Assembly: GCF_023716465.1 (NCBI RefSeq)
Contig: NZ_CP092415.1
Coordinates: forward strand, 2,023,501 to 2,087,500
Direction of reading: 5' to 3'
Length of the DNA stretch: 64,000 bases
Source: Flagellimonas marinaquae
GTDB taxonomy: Bacteria > Bacteroidota > Bacteroidia > Flavobacteriales > Flavobacteriaceae
The notes beneath the pieces were generated by a model, which saw only the letters and a program-made list of their open reading frames with translations, searched no databases and was not told the DNA's origin. Within the stretch, counting starts at the first letter, position 1, and each line of letters begins with the position of its first letter. The position numbers and the translations under genes are program-made. Below, one piece after another: positions 1-8,668 of the stretch.

Positions 1-1
1 A

Positions 2-304
2 ATTAAGATTAGACCTGATATTGTTCTAAGAAAAGACAGCAAAACCTATGTGATAGATACTAAGTGGAAAAATATAGGTAGTAATAAACCTTCGACCAGT
101 GATTTACGCCAAATGTATGTCTATAATAAATATTGGGAATCTTCTCGGGCTTTGCTGCTTTACCCTTCCCTCATTACAGAAAAGCCAAATTTTATATCCT
201 TTAAAAATGAAAAGCAAGAATGTGGCATAGGTAAGCTCAATATTCTTGAAGATGGTAATTTGAAAGATGATTGTGGTCAAGAAATAATAAACTGGCTAAA
301 TTGA
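2..304 (+). CDS. McrC-family restriction endonuclease subunit, C-terminal part (5' end outside window)
   Basis: Only the last 100 or so codons are present; the frame is open to the left edge, so the gene starts upstream. The peptide carries the PD-(D/E)xK nuclease core typical of McrC: IRPDIVL, then VIDTKWK about ten residues later, then DLRQMYVYNKYW and LLLYP. In McrBC systems McrC is the cleavage subunit driven by the McrB GTPase on methylated or otherwise modified DNA. The partner McrB would be expected immediately upstream. It lies beside the 3' end of a tRNA-Asp gene, a common island boundary. Family is clear from the motif order; the exact system type cannot be judged from a fragment. 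Confidence 0.8.
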   Translation: MKIRPDIVLRKDSKTYVIDTKWKNIGSNKPSTSDLRQMYVYNKYWESSRALLLYPSLITEKPNFISFKNEKQECGIGKLNILEDGNLKDDCGQEIINWLN

Positions 305-589
305 CAACTAAATCTTGATAATTTGAGCCGAATAACACTTCTAATCGGCTCTCTGGAGAAAAAAAGTGATTCCAAACACCGCGAAAAATGTAGTTTGTTG
401 CAAATGCATTTTAATGGCAAGATTATTTTATCCTACTTTTTAAGGAGTAATTTTTCGGAATGAAAAGTATTGTAAAATGCTGCAAAGAAGTAAAAAAGAA
501 TCAAAAATGCAGCACGAACGCAGCACGCTAATTAACTTTTGCTTAACAATTATTTTTATAAATACCTGAAAAACAGAATGTTATAAAAC
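305..589. other. Non-coding stretch between mcrC and tRNA-Asp
   Basis: No convincing gene. A 23-codon ORF (460-531) has an AAGGAG 12 bases upstream but no recognisable family. The stretch holds a perfect 7-bp inverted repeat TGCTGCA (479-485) / TGCAGCA, plus two close copies of GCAGCACG near 509-528. Such short repeats next to a tRNA 3' end could be recombinase arm or core sites, but this is only a suggestion. Confidence 0.4.
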
Positions 590-616
590 AAAAAAGCCTC
601 ATAAAATGAGGCTTTT
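590..616 (-). terminator. Rho-independent terminator after tRNA-Asp
   Basis: AAAAGCCTCAT / ATGAGGCTTTT form an 11-bp stem around an AAA loop, followed on the minus strand by a T run. It starts right after the tRNA 3' end and probably stops tRNA transcription. The A/T-flanked stem would also work for the mcrC side. Confidence 0.85.
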
Positions 617-617
617 G

Positions 618-691
618 CGGTCTGGACGGGACTCGAACCCGCGACCCCCTGCGTGACAGGCAGGTATTCTAACCAACTGAACTACCAGACC
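618..691 (-). tRNA. tRNA-Asp (GTC)
   Basis: The reverse complement folds as a 74-nt tRNA: acceptor GGTCTGG/CCAGACC, T-loop GGTTCGAGTCC, anticodon stem CCTGC/GCAGG around loop CTGTCAC, giving anticodon GTC (Asp). The discriminator base is G and CCA is not encoded. The 3' end faces the mcrC fragment, the side on which tRNA-targeted integrative elements insert. Confidence 0.95.
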
Positions 692-765
692 AATGATTTT
701 ATCTTTTCAAGACTCCGACAACAGTCGGATTCAAATCTTGTTCATTTGCTTTTTTAAAGCGAGTG

Positions 766-798
766 CAAATATACATTCTCATTTCGGATATGACAAAA
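766..798 (-). promoter_or_regulatory. Promoter of tRNA-Asp (TTTG / TATATTTG)
   Basis: On the minus strand TATATTTG (766-773) matches the Bacteroidota -7 consensus TAnnTTTG, and a TTTTG (794-798) sits 20 bases upstream as the -33 box. A leader of about 65 nt containing a small hairpin (CCGAC...GTCGG) separates it from the tRNA. Confidence 0.65.
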
Positions 799-818
799 CA
801 TTTTTTTAAAAAAAATGA

Positions 819-1748
819 TCAAGCAAATTTCTGCCGCTCTATCATAAAGGAATTCAGGACTTGGGAGAAGTCCGAGCGAACATCCACCCCCACATATTTG
901 ATTTGGTACTGTGCGCATTTCAGTTTCAGGTCCTTCTGGTATTGCAACACTTTTTCTGAATATGCCTTTTTAATGGAATCTGCATACAAATCTATCTGTT
1001 CGCCAGTTTCTACATCCACAAAACGTTTGGGTGAATTGTCAAAATCAAAATTGAGCTCATGCTCTTTATCCAACAGTTGAAAAAGAACCACGGAATGTTT
1101 GTTGTATTTAAGATGACGCAGGGCTTCAAACAGTTTTTCCTCTTCGGTTTCCGTCTGGAACATATCGGTAAACAGAAAAATCAAGCTTCTCCGATGGATT
1201 TTTTCGGCAATTTGATGCAGAAACGTATAGGTTTTGGTCTCCTTCGTATCCTTTTTATGGGAAGCAACTTCGTTCAATTTGGAGTACAGCATCTGAAAAT
1301 GACGCTCACTGTTTTTTTCGGAAGCATAAAAATCATACGTATCAGAATAAATACTTAGCCCAACGGCATCCCGTTGTTTTTTTAAGACTTGCATCAAAGC
1401 CGCAATGGAAAGCGCCCCAAAACCAATTTTGTTGAGGTTCTCCAAGGAATATTCCTTTACTTCGGGGTAATACATGGAGGCGGAATTGTCCAAGATCATA
1501 TGGCAGCGCAGGTTGGTCTCGTCCTCAAATCGTTTGGTGTAGAGTCGGTCCGTGCGAGCGAAAAGTTTCCAATCAATATGTTTGGTGCTTTGCCCTGGGT
1601 TGTAAATTTTGTGTTCCGCGAACTCTGCAGAAAATCCATGGAATGGACTTTTATGAATGCCACTGATAAAACCCTCGACAATCTGGTTGGCCAAAAGTTC
1701 AAGGTTTTGGAAAAGTTTTGCTTTGCTAAGTTCCGATCGTAGGTCCAT
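819..1748 (-). CDS. DUF58 domain protein (vWA-like)
   Basis: A 309-residue cytoplasmic protein with the DUF58 signature (HIDWKLFARTDRLYTKRFEDE around residues 57-77) and a following vWA-type MIDAS motif DNSASM. DUF58 proteins usually act with MoxR AAA+ ATPases and BatA-type proteins in envelope stress or maturation pathways. Here no MoxR gene is adjacent, so it may be the stand-alone type. It lies downstream of trxA on the same strand but a strong terminator separates them, so an independent promoter is likely. Precise role unknown. Confidence 0.88.
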   Translation of the reverse strand: MDLRSELSKAKLFQNLELLANQIVEGFISGIHKSPFHGFSAEFAEHKIYNPGQSTKHIDWKLFARTDRLYTKRFEDETNLRCHMILDNSASMYYPEVKEYSLENLNKIGFGALSIAALMQVLKKQRDAVGLSIYSDTYDFYASEKNSERHFQMLYSKLNEVASHKKDTKETKTYTFLHQIAEKIHRRSLIFLFTDMFQTETEEEKLFEALRHLKYNKHSVVLFQLLDKEHELNFDFDNSPKRFVDVETGEQIDLYADSIKKAYSEKVLQYQKDLKLKCAQYQIKYVGVDVRSDFSQVLNSFMIERQKFA

Positions 1749-1775
1749 AACTGATTTCTGAAGACAAGATAAAAT

Positions 1776-1807
1776 AAAAAAGGCTTGGCATTTGCCAAAC
1801 CTTTTTT
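1776..1807 (-). terminator. Terminator of trxA
   Basis: AAAAAAGG-c-TTGGCA / TGCCAA-ac-CTTTTTT forms a long A/T-flanked stem just 23 bases after the trxA stop codon, ending in a T run on the minus strand. Confidence 0.85.
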
Positions 1808-1830
1808 AAAATCCGTATTTCTACGTTTTT

Positions 1831-2148
1831 TTACAAAGCTGCATCAATTGCATCCGTGTACACTTTTTTAGGAGATACCCCTACTTGACGGTTGATTACC
1901 TCACCATCTTTAAATACCAAAACGGTAGGGATATTGCGAACACCGTACTTGGCCGCAAATTGTTGGTTGGCATCAACATCAACCTTACCCACAACAGCTT
2001 TGCCATCGTATTCTTGTCCAACTTCTTCAATGATCGGACCTACCATTCTACAAGGCCCGCACCATGCTGCCCAAAAATCTACTAGGACAGGCTTGTCACT
2101 TTTCAAAACTACTTCGTCAAAAGTTGCATCTGTTATTTCTAGTGCCAT
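1831..2148 (-). CDS. trxA: Thioredoxin
   Basis: A 105-residue thioredoxin fold with the redox motif WCGPC in FWAAWCGPCRMVGP, the conserved buried Asp in VLVDFW, and the cis-proline loop NIPTVLVF. It reduces protein disulfides in the cytoplasm using thioredoxin reductase. I chose the start at 2148 (MALEITDATF); an upstream in-frame ATG at 2172 would add eight residues not seen in thioredoxins. It stands alone between dnaE and its own terminator. Confidence 0.97.
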   Translation of the reverse strand: MALEITDATFDEVVLKSDKPVLVDFWAAWCGPCRMVGPIIEEVGQEYDGKAVVGKVDVDANQQFAAKYGVRNIPTVLVFKDGEVINRQVGVSPKKVYTDAIDAAL

Positions 2149-2249
2149 CTTATTAATTTTAATATTATGCAAAGTTAGTCAAATAATGCCCACGTAACTT
2201 ACATCCGGTACATTCGTTTTAATTATTGCACTATTGGCATTAATTATAC

Positions 2250-5200
2250 CTAGTTCAATTTATAATGAATTTCATTGGCTTCCAGTTCGGAAAGCAACTC
2301 GCTGTTGATCTTTACCTTTTGTTTTCGACTCGATAGTTTTAGTTTGATTTCTTCTTGCATCTCGTAAATCACAAAACTAATAGGATGGTCGCCTTTGTGC
2401 ATGGTTAAAGTGTCCTTTAAGGTTTTTATGCGCTGTTCCTGTAATCGATCTATGTTGAGTTTGATGGTCAACTTTTTCGCAAAGGCATCCATTACATCCT
2501 GAAGCTGTTTAAAATCGTTGAACTGGAGCCTTGGCTCTCCTTTTTTGCCCGTATCGCGGTTCACCCATCCTTCGCGAACAAAGGCCCTAACATGTACAAA
2601 TGAATTGATCATTAAAAAATGCCGGAACTTTAAGTATTCTTCTCCAAAAATCCGTAGTTCGTAGGATTCATTATAATCTTCCAATGTAAAAAGTCCCCAG
2701 CCTTTGCCATTTTTGGATACCCTATGCTGAACATCGGTAATAACACCTGCAACGGTAAGTTCTCGATTTACATATTCGTCCAAACGGGAGAAATCGCTCA
2801 CCGTGTTCTTGCAGAACGCTTTGATCTCTTTTTTAAAATCATCCAACGGGTGGCCGGAAATATAAATGCCGACCACTTCTTTCTCGCGTCGCAGTTTTTC
2901 CATGGTTCCCCATTCTTCGCAAGGAGGAACAATGGGCTCTGGAATCTGCACATCGCTCGCTTCGCCAAAAAGGCTTACTTGGGATGAATTTTGATTCTCC
3001 TGAAACTTGGAACCGTACTTGACAGCTTTTTCCAAGAACGTGATGCCATCGCCCTCATCATGGAAATATTGGGCTCGGTGAGTGTTTCCGAAAGAGTCGA
3101 AGCCTCCTGCCAACGCCAAGTTTTCGAACGCTTTTTTGTTGGCAGCCCTTAGATCTACCCTTTTGGCCATATCAAAAATTGATCTGTACGCCCCTCCTTC
3201 TTTCCGGTTTTCCACTATGGTCTCTACGGCAGAGCGCCCTACTCCTTTTATGGCACCCATGCCAAAGCGGACGGCATTATCCTTGTTGACCGCAAATTTA
3301 TAGTAGGATTCGTTAACGTCAGGGCCCAAAACTTCCAGTCCCATTCGTTTACACTCCTCCATAAAAAAGGTGACCTGCTTAATATCGTTCATGTTGTTGG
3401 ACAGCACGGCCGCCATATATTCGGCAGGATAGTGGGCTTTTAAATAGGCCGTTTGGTAGGCTATGTAGGCGTAACAAGTGGAGTGACTTTTGTTGAAGGC
3501 ATAAGAGGCAAAGGCTTCCCAATCCTTCCAGATTTTTTCCAAAACATCCCGTGGATGTCCATTTTTTTCGCCACCGTCCAAAAACTGGGGTTTTAGTTTT
3601 TCCAGCAGGGCAAAAATCTTTTTACCCATGGCCTTTCGGAGTACATCCGCATCACCTTTGGAGAAACCGGCCAGCTTTTGTGAGAGCAGCATTACCTGCT
3701 CTTGGTATACGGTAATTCCGTAGGTCTCCTTAAGGTATTCTTCCATGTCGGGAAGATCATAGGTGATTTCTTCTTCCCCATGTTTACGGGCGATAAAGCT
3801 TGGGATGTATTCCATGGGTCCCGGTCGGTAGAGGGCGTTCATGGCAATCAAATCATCAAAAACCGTAGGTTTTAGGTTTTTCATGTGTTTTTGCATCCCA
3901 GGGGATTCGTATTGGAATATCCCTACCGTATCTCCTCGTTGGAAAAGCTCGTATGTTTTTTCATCATCCAATGGAAAATCATCGGGTACCAGATCTATCC
4001 CTGTTCTCGCTTTTACAATTTTGACGGTGTCCTTGATCAGGGTCAAGGTTTTTAGTCCCAAGAAATCCATTTTTAGCAGACCTGCACTTTCCACTACGGA
4101 GTTGTCGAACTGGGTTACGTACAGATCGGAATCCTTGGCAACGGATACGGGAACAAAGTTGGTAATATCGTCCGGTGTAATGATCACCCCACAAGCATGA
4201 ATGCCCGTATTTCGAAGAGAACCCTCTAACACTCGGGCCATTTTTACGGTCTGTCCCTCTAAATCGTCGGTTTCGGCAATATTGAGTAGTTCATGGACCT
4301 TTTCCAGCTCATCCGAACGGAATTTCTTTTTTAAGTCGGCTTCGTCCACTCCAAATATTTTGTTGAGTTTGGACATGTTGGGAATCAACTTGGCAATTCG
4401 GTCAGCTTCACTCAATGGAAGGTCCAATACCCTTGCAGTATCTCGAATGGATGATTTTGCAGCCATGGTTCCGTACGTGATGATCTGTGCAACCTGATTG
4501 GCTCCATACTTATTGATCACATAGTCCATTACCCGACCACGTCCTTCATCATCAAAATCAATATCGATATCGGGCATGGACACCCTGTCCGGATTTAGGA
4601 ACCGCTCAAAAAGCAGGTCGTACTTCATGGGGTCTATGTTGGTAATGGTAAGGCAATAGGCCACCACCGAACCAGCGGCGGAACCACGACCTGGTCCTAC
4701 GGAAACATCCATGTTCCTTGCTTCACGGATAAAGTCTTCCACTATCAAAAAGTATCCGGGGTACCCTGAGTTTTTAATAATTTCCAACTCAAAGTCTATC
4801 CGTTCCCTGATTTCTTCGGTTATTTCGCCATATCGCTTTTCGGCCCCTTTGTAGGTAATATGTCTTAAGTAGGCATTTTCTCCTCGATTACCGCCATCAA
4901 CCTCGTCTTCTGGGTCCTTAAAATCTTCTGGAATATCAAATTTTGGAAGCAGGATATCGCTGGCAAGATCGTAGGGCTCTATTTTGTCCACAATTTCCTT
5001 GATGTTCAAAATAGCTTCGGGCAAATCCTTAAAGAGTTCCTTCATTTCGTCCGAAGACTTAAAATAGTACTCTTGGTTGGGAAGTCCATATCGATAACCC
5101 CGACCCCTGCCAATAGGTGTGGATTGTTTTTCACCGTCCTTTACACAGAGTAAAATATCGTGTGCCTCGGCATCCTTTTTATCGCAATAGTAGGTATTGT

Positions 5201-6635
5201 TGGTGGCCACCAGTTTTACGTTGTGGTCTTTGGCCATACGCACCAAAACTTGATTGACACGGTCTTCGTCTTCCTGTCCGTGGCGCATGATTTCGATATA
5301 AAAATCATCTCCAAACAGGTCTTTCCACCATAACAAGGCTTCTTCGGCCTGTTTTTCGCCTACGTTCAATATTTTGTTGGGTACTTCCCCATATAGGTTA
5401 CCGGTAAGGGCGATAATATCTTCCTTGTATTGCTCGATTACTTTTTTATCGATTCTAGGTACATAATAAAAGCCGTCGGTATAGGCGATAGAAGACATTT
5501 TTGCCAGATTGTGGTAGCCTTTTTTGTTTTTGGCCAGGAGTACTATCTGATGTCCGTAATCCTTCACATTTTTATTGGTATGATCGTCGCATACAAAAAA
5601 TTCACAGCCTACTATTGGGGTGATCTCTTTTTCGGTGGGCTGTTCGCCCTTGGCGATGAGTTCTTCGTTTTTTGCCTTTGCCGCCTTATTATGTCCCATT
5701 ACTTCTTTCACAAAGTGAAAGGCTCCCATCATGTTGGCATGGTCTGTCAAAGCAACGGCGGGCATACCGTTTTTTGCTGTGGCCTTGACCAAATCTTTGA
5801 TGTTGATGGTGGATTGAAGCACTGAAAACTGGGAATGGTTGTGGAGATGTACAAAGGGTTCATCTTCCAAAGTCTCCACATTCTCTTGTATCTCCTCGTC
5901 CGAAACCCCGCTAGTGTCCTTTTCCCAGAGGGCATCCGCAATTTTTTTTGATTCGGCCTTGAGATTGAGGTGCTTTAACCCTATGAGCTCTATTTCCTGG
6001 GGATTGGACTGGGAAAATCGTTCAAAATAATCGGGCTGAACATCCAGTTCTTGATAGGAATATTGTTTTTTCCGGACCAATTCCAAGAAGCAGCGTGTGG
6101 TGGCTTCCACATCTGCCGTTGCATTATGTGCTTCGGCAAAAGGTTCACCGAACAAAAATTCGTGCAGTTCGGTAAGCGTGGGCAATTTAAACTTTCCACC
6201 ACGTCCTCCGGGAATTTTACAAAGTTCGGCAGTGTGTTCTGTACAAGTGTCCAGTACGCGCAGTTCGGTGAGCGGGCTTTCGACGCCCTCGCGATGGAAT
6301 TCACATCCCATAATATTGACGTCGAACCCTACATTTTGACCTACCACAAATTTGGTTTGCTCCAATGCATTGTTGAAAGCTTCCAAAACCTCGCTAAGAG
6401 GAACTCCTTTTTCTTCTGCCAAGGCAGTGGAGATACCGTGAATCTGTTCCGATTCGTAAGGGATGTTGAATCCTTCCGGTTTTATCAAAAAGTCTTGATG
6501 TTCTATCAAATTACCTAGCTCGTCGTGCAATTGCCATGCAATCTGAACACACCTTGGCCAGTTGTCGGTATCGGTAATCGGGGCATCCCAGCGTTTGGGC
6601 AAACCAGTGGTTTCCGTATCAAAAATCAAATACAT
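2250..6635 (-). CDS. dnaE: DNA polymerase III alpha subunit with fused N-terminal DEDDh exonuclease
   Basis: A 1461-residue replicative polymerase. Residues 1-185 are an epsilon-type proofreading exonuclease with D6/E8 in FDTETTGLP, D105 in NVGFD, and the H170-x4-D175 pair in EAHNATAD. A linker leads to the PHP domain (HLHNHSQFS at about 263, LTDHANM near 298) and then the C-family palm with catalytic Asp in PDIDIDFDD (D689, D691, D693). The C-terminus has the tandem HhH and OB-fold (LTVAGVITDVQHR). E. coli DnaE is about 1160 residues; the extra length is the fused exonuclease, an arrangement known in Bacteroidota. A second, shorter DnaE lies 8 kb away. Confidence 0.97.
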   Translation of the reverse strand: MYLIFDTETTGLPKRWDAPITDTDNWPRCVQIAWQLHDELGNLIEHQDFLIKPEGFNIPYESEQIHGISTALAEEKGVPLSEVLEAFNNALEQTKFVVGQNVGFDVNIMGCEFHREGVESPLTELRVLDTCTEHTAELCKIPGGRGGKFKLPTLTELHEFLFGEPFAEAHNATADVEATTRCFLELVRKKQYSYQELDVQPDYFERFSQSNPQEIELIGLKHLNLKAESKKIADALWEKDTSGVSDEEIQENVETLEDEPFVHLHNHSQFSVLQSTINIKDLVKATAKNGMPAVALTDHANMMGAFHFVKEVMGHNKAAKAKNEELIAKGEQPTEKEITPIVGCEFFVCDDHTNKNVKDYGHQIVLLAKNKKGYHNLAKMSSIAYTDGFYYVPRIDKKVIEQYKEDIIALTGNLYGEVPNKILNVGEKQAEEALLWWKDLFGDDFYIEIMRHGQEDEDRVNQVLVRMAKDHNVKLVATNNTYYCDKKDAEAHDILLCVKDGEKQSTPIGRGRGYRYGLPNQEYYFKSSDEMKELFKDLPEAILNIKEIVDKIEPYDLASDILLPKFDIPEDFKDPEDEVDGGNRGENAYLRHITYKGAEKRYGEITEEIRERIDFELEIIKNSGYPGYFLIVEDFIREARNMDVSVGPGRGSAAGSVVAYCLTITNIDPMKYDLLFERFLNPDRVSMPDIDIDFDDEGRGRVMDYVINKYGANQVAQIITYGTMAAKSSIRDTARVLDLPLSEADRIAKLIPNMSKLNKIFGVDEADLKKKFRSDELEKVHELLNIAETDDLEGQTVKMARVLEGSLRNTGIHACGVIITPDDITNFVPVSVAKDSDLYVTQFDNSVVESAGLLKMDFLGLKTLTLIKDTVKIVKARTGIDLVPDDFPLDDEKTYELFQRGDTVGIFQYESPGMQKHMKNLKPTVFDDLIAMNALYRPGPMEYIPSFIARKHGEEEITYDLPDMEEYLKETYGITVYQEQVMLLSQKLAGFSKGDADVLRKAMGKKIFALLEKLKPQFLDGGEKNGHPRDVLEKIWKDWEAFASYAFNKSHSTCYAYIAYQTAYLKAHYPAEYMAAVLSNNMNDIKQVTFFMEECKRMGLEVLGPDVNESYYKFAVNKDNAVRFGMGAIKGVGRSAVETIVENRKEGGAYRSIFDMAKRVDLRAANKKAFENLALAGGFDSFGNTHRAQYFHDEGDGITFLEKAVKYGSKFQENQNSSQVSLFGEASDVQIPEPIVPPCEEWGTMEKLRREKEVVGIYISGHPLDDFKKEIKAFCKNTVSDFSRLDEYVNRELTVAGVITDVQHRVSKNGKGWGLFTLEDYNESYELRIFGEEYLKFRHFLMINSFVHVRAFVREGWVNRDTGKKGEPRLQFNDFKQLQDVMDAFAKKLTIKLNIDRLQEQRIKTLKDTLTMHKGDHPISFVIYEMQEEIKLKLSSRKQKVKINSELLSELEANEIHYKLN

Positions 6636-6722
6636 AGGCTATCTGTCTCGGTCAAAAAAGGATGGATAAAATTACGGAAGAAGATAGATTTGGTGAAAAA
6701 GAGTTGTGAGGAGTTATCAACT

Positions 6723-6752
6723 AAAAAAAGCCAGGAAAAATCCCAGCTTTTT
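6723..6752 (-). terminator. Probable terminator of the four-helix-bundle gene
   Basis: AAAAAGC ... GCTTTTT stem with an imperfect interior (AGGA/TCCC) lies about 27 bases beyond the stop codon of the 6779-7234 gene, with a T-rich tail on the minus strand. Confidence 0.55.
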
Positions 6753-6778
6753 CTGCTTGTATCAAGTGACTTTTGGAA

Positions 6779-7234
6779 TTATGATACTGCTGTTTCGAAT
6801 AAGTTCGCTGTCTCCAAGGTTTCCCTTATGGCATTTCGGTGTTTCATTAATAGGCTTTCCGTGGAAGGTGGTAATACAAACTCTTTATCGTGCAGAATAT
6901 CGTTGTACGTCTCGATCGCTTCTTTTTCGCCCCTGTGCACTTCTTCCAGCATTGCCTCTTCATTGTTCGAGGCAAAGAGTAATTTAAAATCGATCCAAGA
7001 TCGGTGCAAGGTACCTTTGGTGCTTCCCCCTTTATCGGGATTTTGTCCAAAGGCCTCGATTTCGGCCTTTAGCTCTTGGCCAAAATTATATCGCTGTTTG
7101 GCGCGATCCATAAAAAATTGTTTGATGGTCGTATGGTCTACTTTTTCAGCTGCTTTTTTGAATCCTTTTTCAGCATCATAGGTTCTTTCCAAAAGTTCGT
7201 TTAATTTGTTCGACATTTCTACGGTGTACTTCAT
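6779..7234 (-). CDS. PA2169-family (DUF2383) four-helix-bundle protein
   Basis: A 151-residue, fully helical soluble protein matching the DUF2383/PA2169 pattern: LNELLERTYDAEKGFKKAAE, then RAKQRYNFGQEL, and a late acidic helix EEVHRGEKEAIETYNDIL. The family has a ferritin-like four-helix bundle and is often stress-induced, but no defined reaction is established. The conserved Glu residues could bind metal, which is inference. It is monocistronic, between dnaE and the rpsP promoter region. Confidence 0.85.
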   Translation of the reverse strand: MKYTVEMSNKLNELLERTYDAEKGFKKAAEKVDHTTIKQFFMDRAKQRYNFGQELKAEIEAFGQNPDKGGSTKGTLHRSWIDFKLLFASNNEEAMLEEVHRGEKEAIETYNDILHDKEFVLPPSTESLLMKHRNAIRETLETANLFETAVS

Positions 7235-7417
7235 AATCTTTTTTCATTTTGTCTGTTTATGGCCATCGATTTTCGATGACATCCACATTTAAGATAAGGT
7301 TTAAGTGCAGAATGGCAAATGTTTACAATGGTTTATAATATATTTAACGGGTTAGGGCCCAGTTGTTAAAAGGATTAACTTTTTTGTTTTAAACGCTGCG
7401 CTATAAACAAATAAGTG

Positions 7418-7446
7418 TATATTTGCACCCGCTTAACCGATAAGCG
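7418..7446 (+). promoter_or_regulatory. -7 box and leader hairpin upstream of rpsP
   Basis: TATATTTG (7418-7425) is a perfect TAnnTTTG -7 element; a well-spaced -33 box is not obvious. The leader of roughly 65 nt opens with a hairpin CGCTTA / TAAGCG (7430-7446). The rest of the 7235-7496 gap shows nothing else that I can name. Confidence 0.6.
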
Positions 7447-7496
7447 ATTAAAAAGAATTAATAATCAGGGTCGGGCACCCTACAAATTAATGTGAT

Positions 7497-8063
7497 ATGC
7501 CAGTTAAAATTAGACTTCAGAGACACGGTAAAAAAGGTAAACCATTTTATTGGGTGGTCGCTGCCGATGTAAGAGCGAAGAGAGATGGTAAATTTTTGGA
7601 AAAATTGGGCACCTACAACCCAAATACCAATCCAGCCACCATTGATCTTGATATCGATGGTTCTGTAAAATGGTTGCAGAACGGTGCGCAGCCAACGGAC
7701 ACAGCTAGAGCTATTCTTTCTTATAAAGGTGTGATGATGAAGCACCACTTAGCAGTGGGTGTTCGTAAAGGAGCAATGACCGAAGAGCAAGCAGAGGAGA
7801 AATTCAAAGCTTGGTTGGAAGAGAAAGAACAAAAGATCCAGGCCAAGAAAGATGGTTTGAGCAAAGCCGAAGCAGAAGCTAGAGCAAAAGCATTGGAAGC
7901 CGAAAAAGAAGTGAACGAGAAGAGAGTTGCCGCTGCAATGCCAGAGGAAGAGGAAGTAGTGGAAGAGGCTGCGGAGGAAACCGCCGAAGCTGCAACAGAA
8001 GAAACTGCTGCTGAAGCTCCAGCTGAAGAAGCCACCTCGGAAGAAGCTGCCAAAGAAGAATAG
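7497..8063 (+). CDS. rpsP: 30S ribosomal protein S16 with long acidic Ala/Glu tail
   Basis: Residues 1-80 are a normal S16 ([19 protein letters not shown] ... LGTYNPN). The protein then continues for over 100 residues: a Lys/Glu helical stretch followed by a low-complexity Ala/Glu tail (residues about 145-188). Typical S16 is about 80-90 residues; extended S16 proteins occur in Bacteroidota. It assembles into the 30S body. rimM follows 12 bases downstream, the conserved rpsP-rimM pairing. Confidence 0.97.
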   Translation: MPVKIRLQRHGKKGKPFYWVVAADVRAKRDGKFLEKLGTYNPNTNPATIDLDIDGSVKWLQNGAQPTDTARAILSYKGVMMKHHLAVGVRKGAMTEEQAEEKFKAWLEEKEQKIQAKKDGLSKAEAEARAKALEAEKEVNEKRVAAAMPEEEEVVEEAAEETAEAATEETAAEAPAEEATSEEAAKEE

Positions 8064-8075
8064 AAACGTAAGACG

Positions 8076-8603
8076 ATGCGCAAGGAAGATTGCTTCTATC
8101 TGGGCAAAGTCGTTTCAAAATATAGTTTTAGAGGTGAGGTGTTGGTCAAACTGGACACCGATGAGCCCGATATTTACGAAAACATGGAATCAGTACTTGT
8201 TTCATTGGGAAACAATCTGGTTCCATTTTTTATTGATAGATGCCGATTGCATAAATCCAATTTGCTCCGTATCGATTTTGAAGAGGTGAAGGATGAACCT
8301 ACGGCAGATAAACTTATTGGGTCGGAACTATACTTGCCACTTACCATGTTGCCACCGCTTACGGGCAATAAATTTTATTATCACGAGGTTATCGGGTTTA
8401 CGGTTAAGGACGAGTTGCATGGAGATATTGGTATTGTGGAATCCGTTAACGATAGTGCTTCCCAAGATTTGTTCGAAGTAAAAAAAGGGGACAAGGAATT
8501 ATTGATTCCGGTAAGCGATGATATTATCACTAAAATAGACCGTGAAAACAAAACTATTCATGTAAAAACGCCCGAAGGTCTAGTGGATTTGTATTTAGGA
8601 TAG
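8076..8603 (+). CDS. rimM: Ribosome maturation factor RimM
   Basis: A 175-residue RimM: N-terminal beta-barrel (YLGKVVSKYSFRGEVLVKLDTD) and C-terminal PRC-barrel (YYHEVIGFTVKDELHGDIGIVESV, then ELLIPVSDDIITKID). RimM helps 16S rRNA processing and 30S head assembly by binding S19. Co-transcribed with rpsP, from which it is separated by 12 bases. Confidence 0.97.
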   Translation: MRKEDCFYLGKVVSKYSFRGEVLVKLDTDEPDIYENMESVLVSLGNNLVPFFIDRCRLHKSNLLRIDFEEVKDEPTADKLIGSELYLPLTMLPPLTGNKFYYHEVIGFTVKDELHGDIGIVESVNDSASQDLFEVKKGDKELLIPVSDDIITKIDRENKTIHVKTPEGLVDLYLG

Positions 8604-8611
8604 TTTGTCAT

Positions 8612-8640
8612 AAAAAAAGGAGACCGAAACAGCCTCCTTC
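8612..8640 (-). terminator. Terminator between rimM and the beta-barrel gene
   Basis: GGAG ... CTCC stem with inner pairs and a clean run of seven T on the minus strand, so it best serves the beta-barrel gene arriving from the right. It may also stop rimM transcription weakly. Confidence 0.65.
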
Positions 8641-8668
8641 TTCGCAATAAAAAAAATTAGACGAAATT

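Noticed and set aside
460..531. 23-codon Lys/Cys-rich ORF with an AAGGAG upstream
   Set aside because: Spacing of 12 bases is poor, the host rarely uses Shine-Dalgarno sequences, and no family resemblance is seen.
7721..8083. Minus-strand Ser/Ala-rich open frame across rpsP
   Set aside because: Product of the repetitive Ala/Glu codons of the S16 tail read on the other strand.
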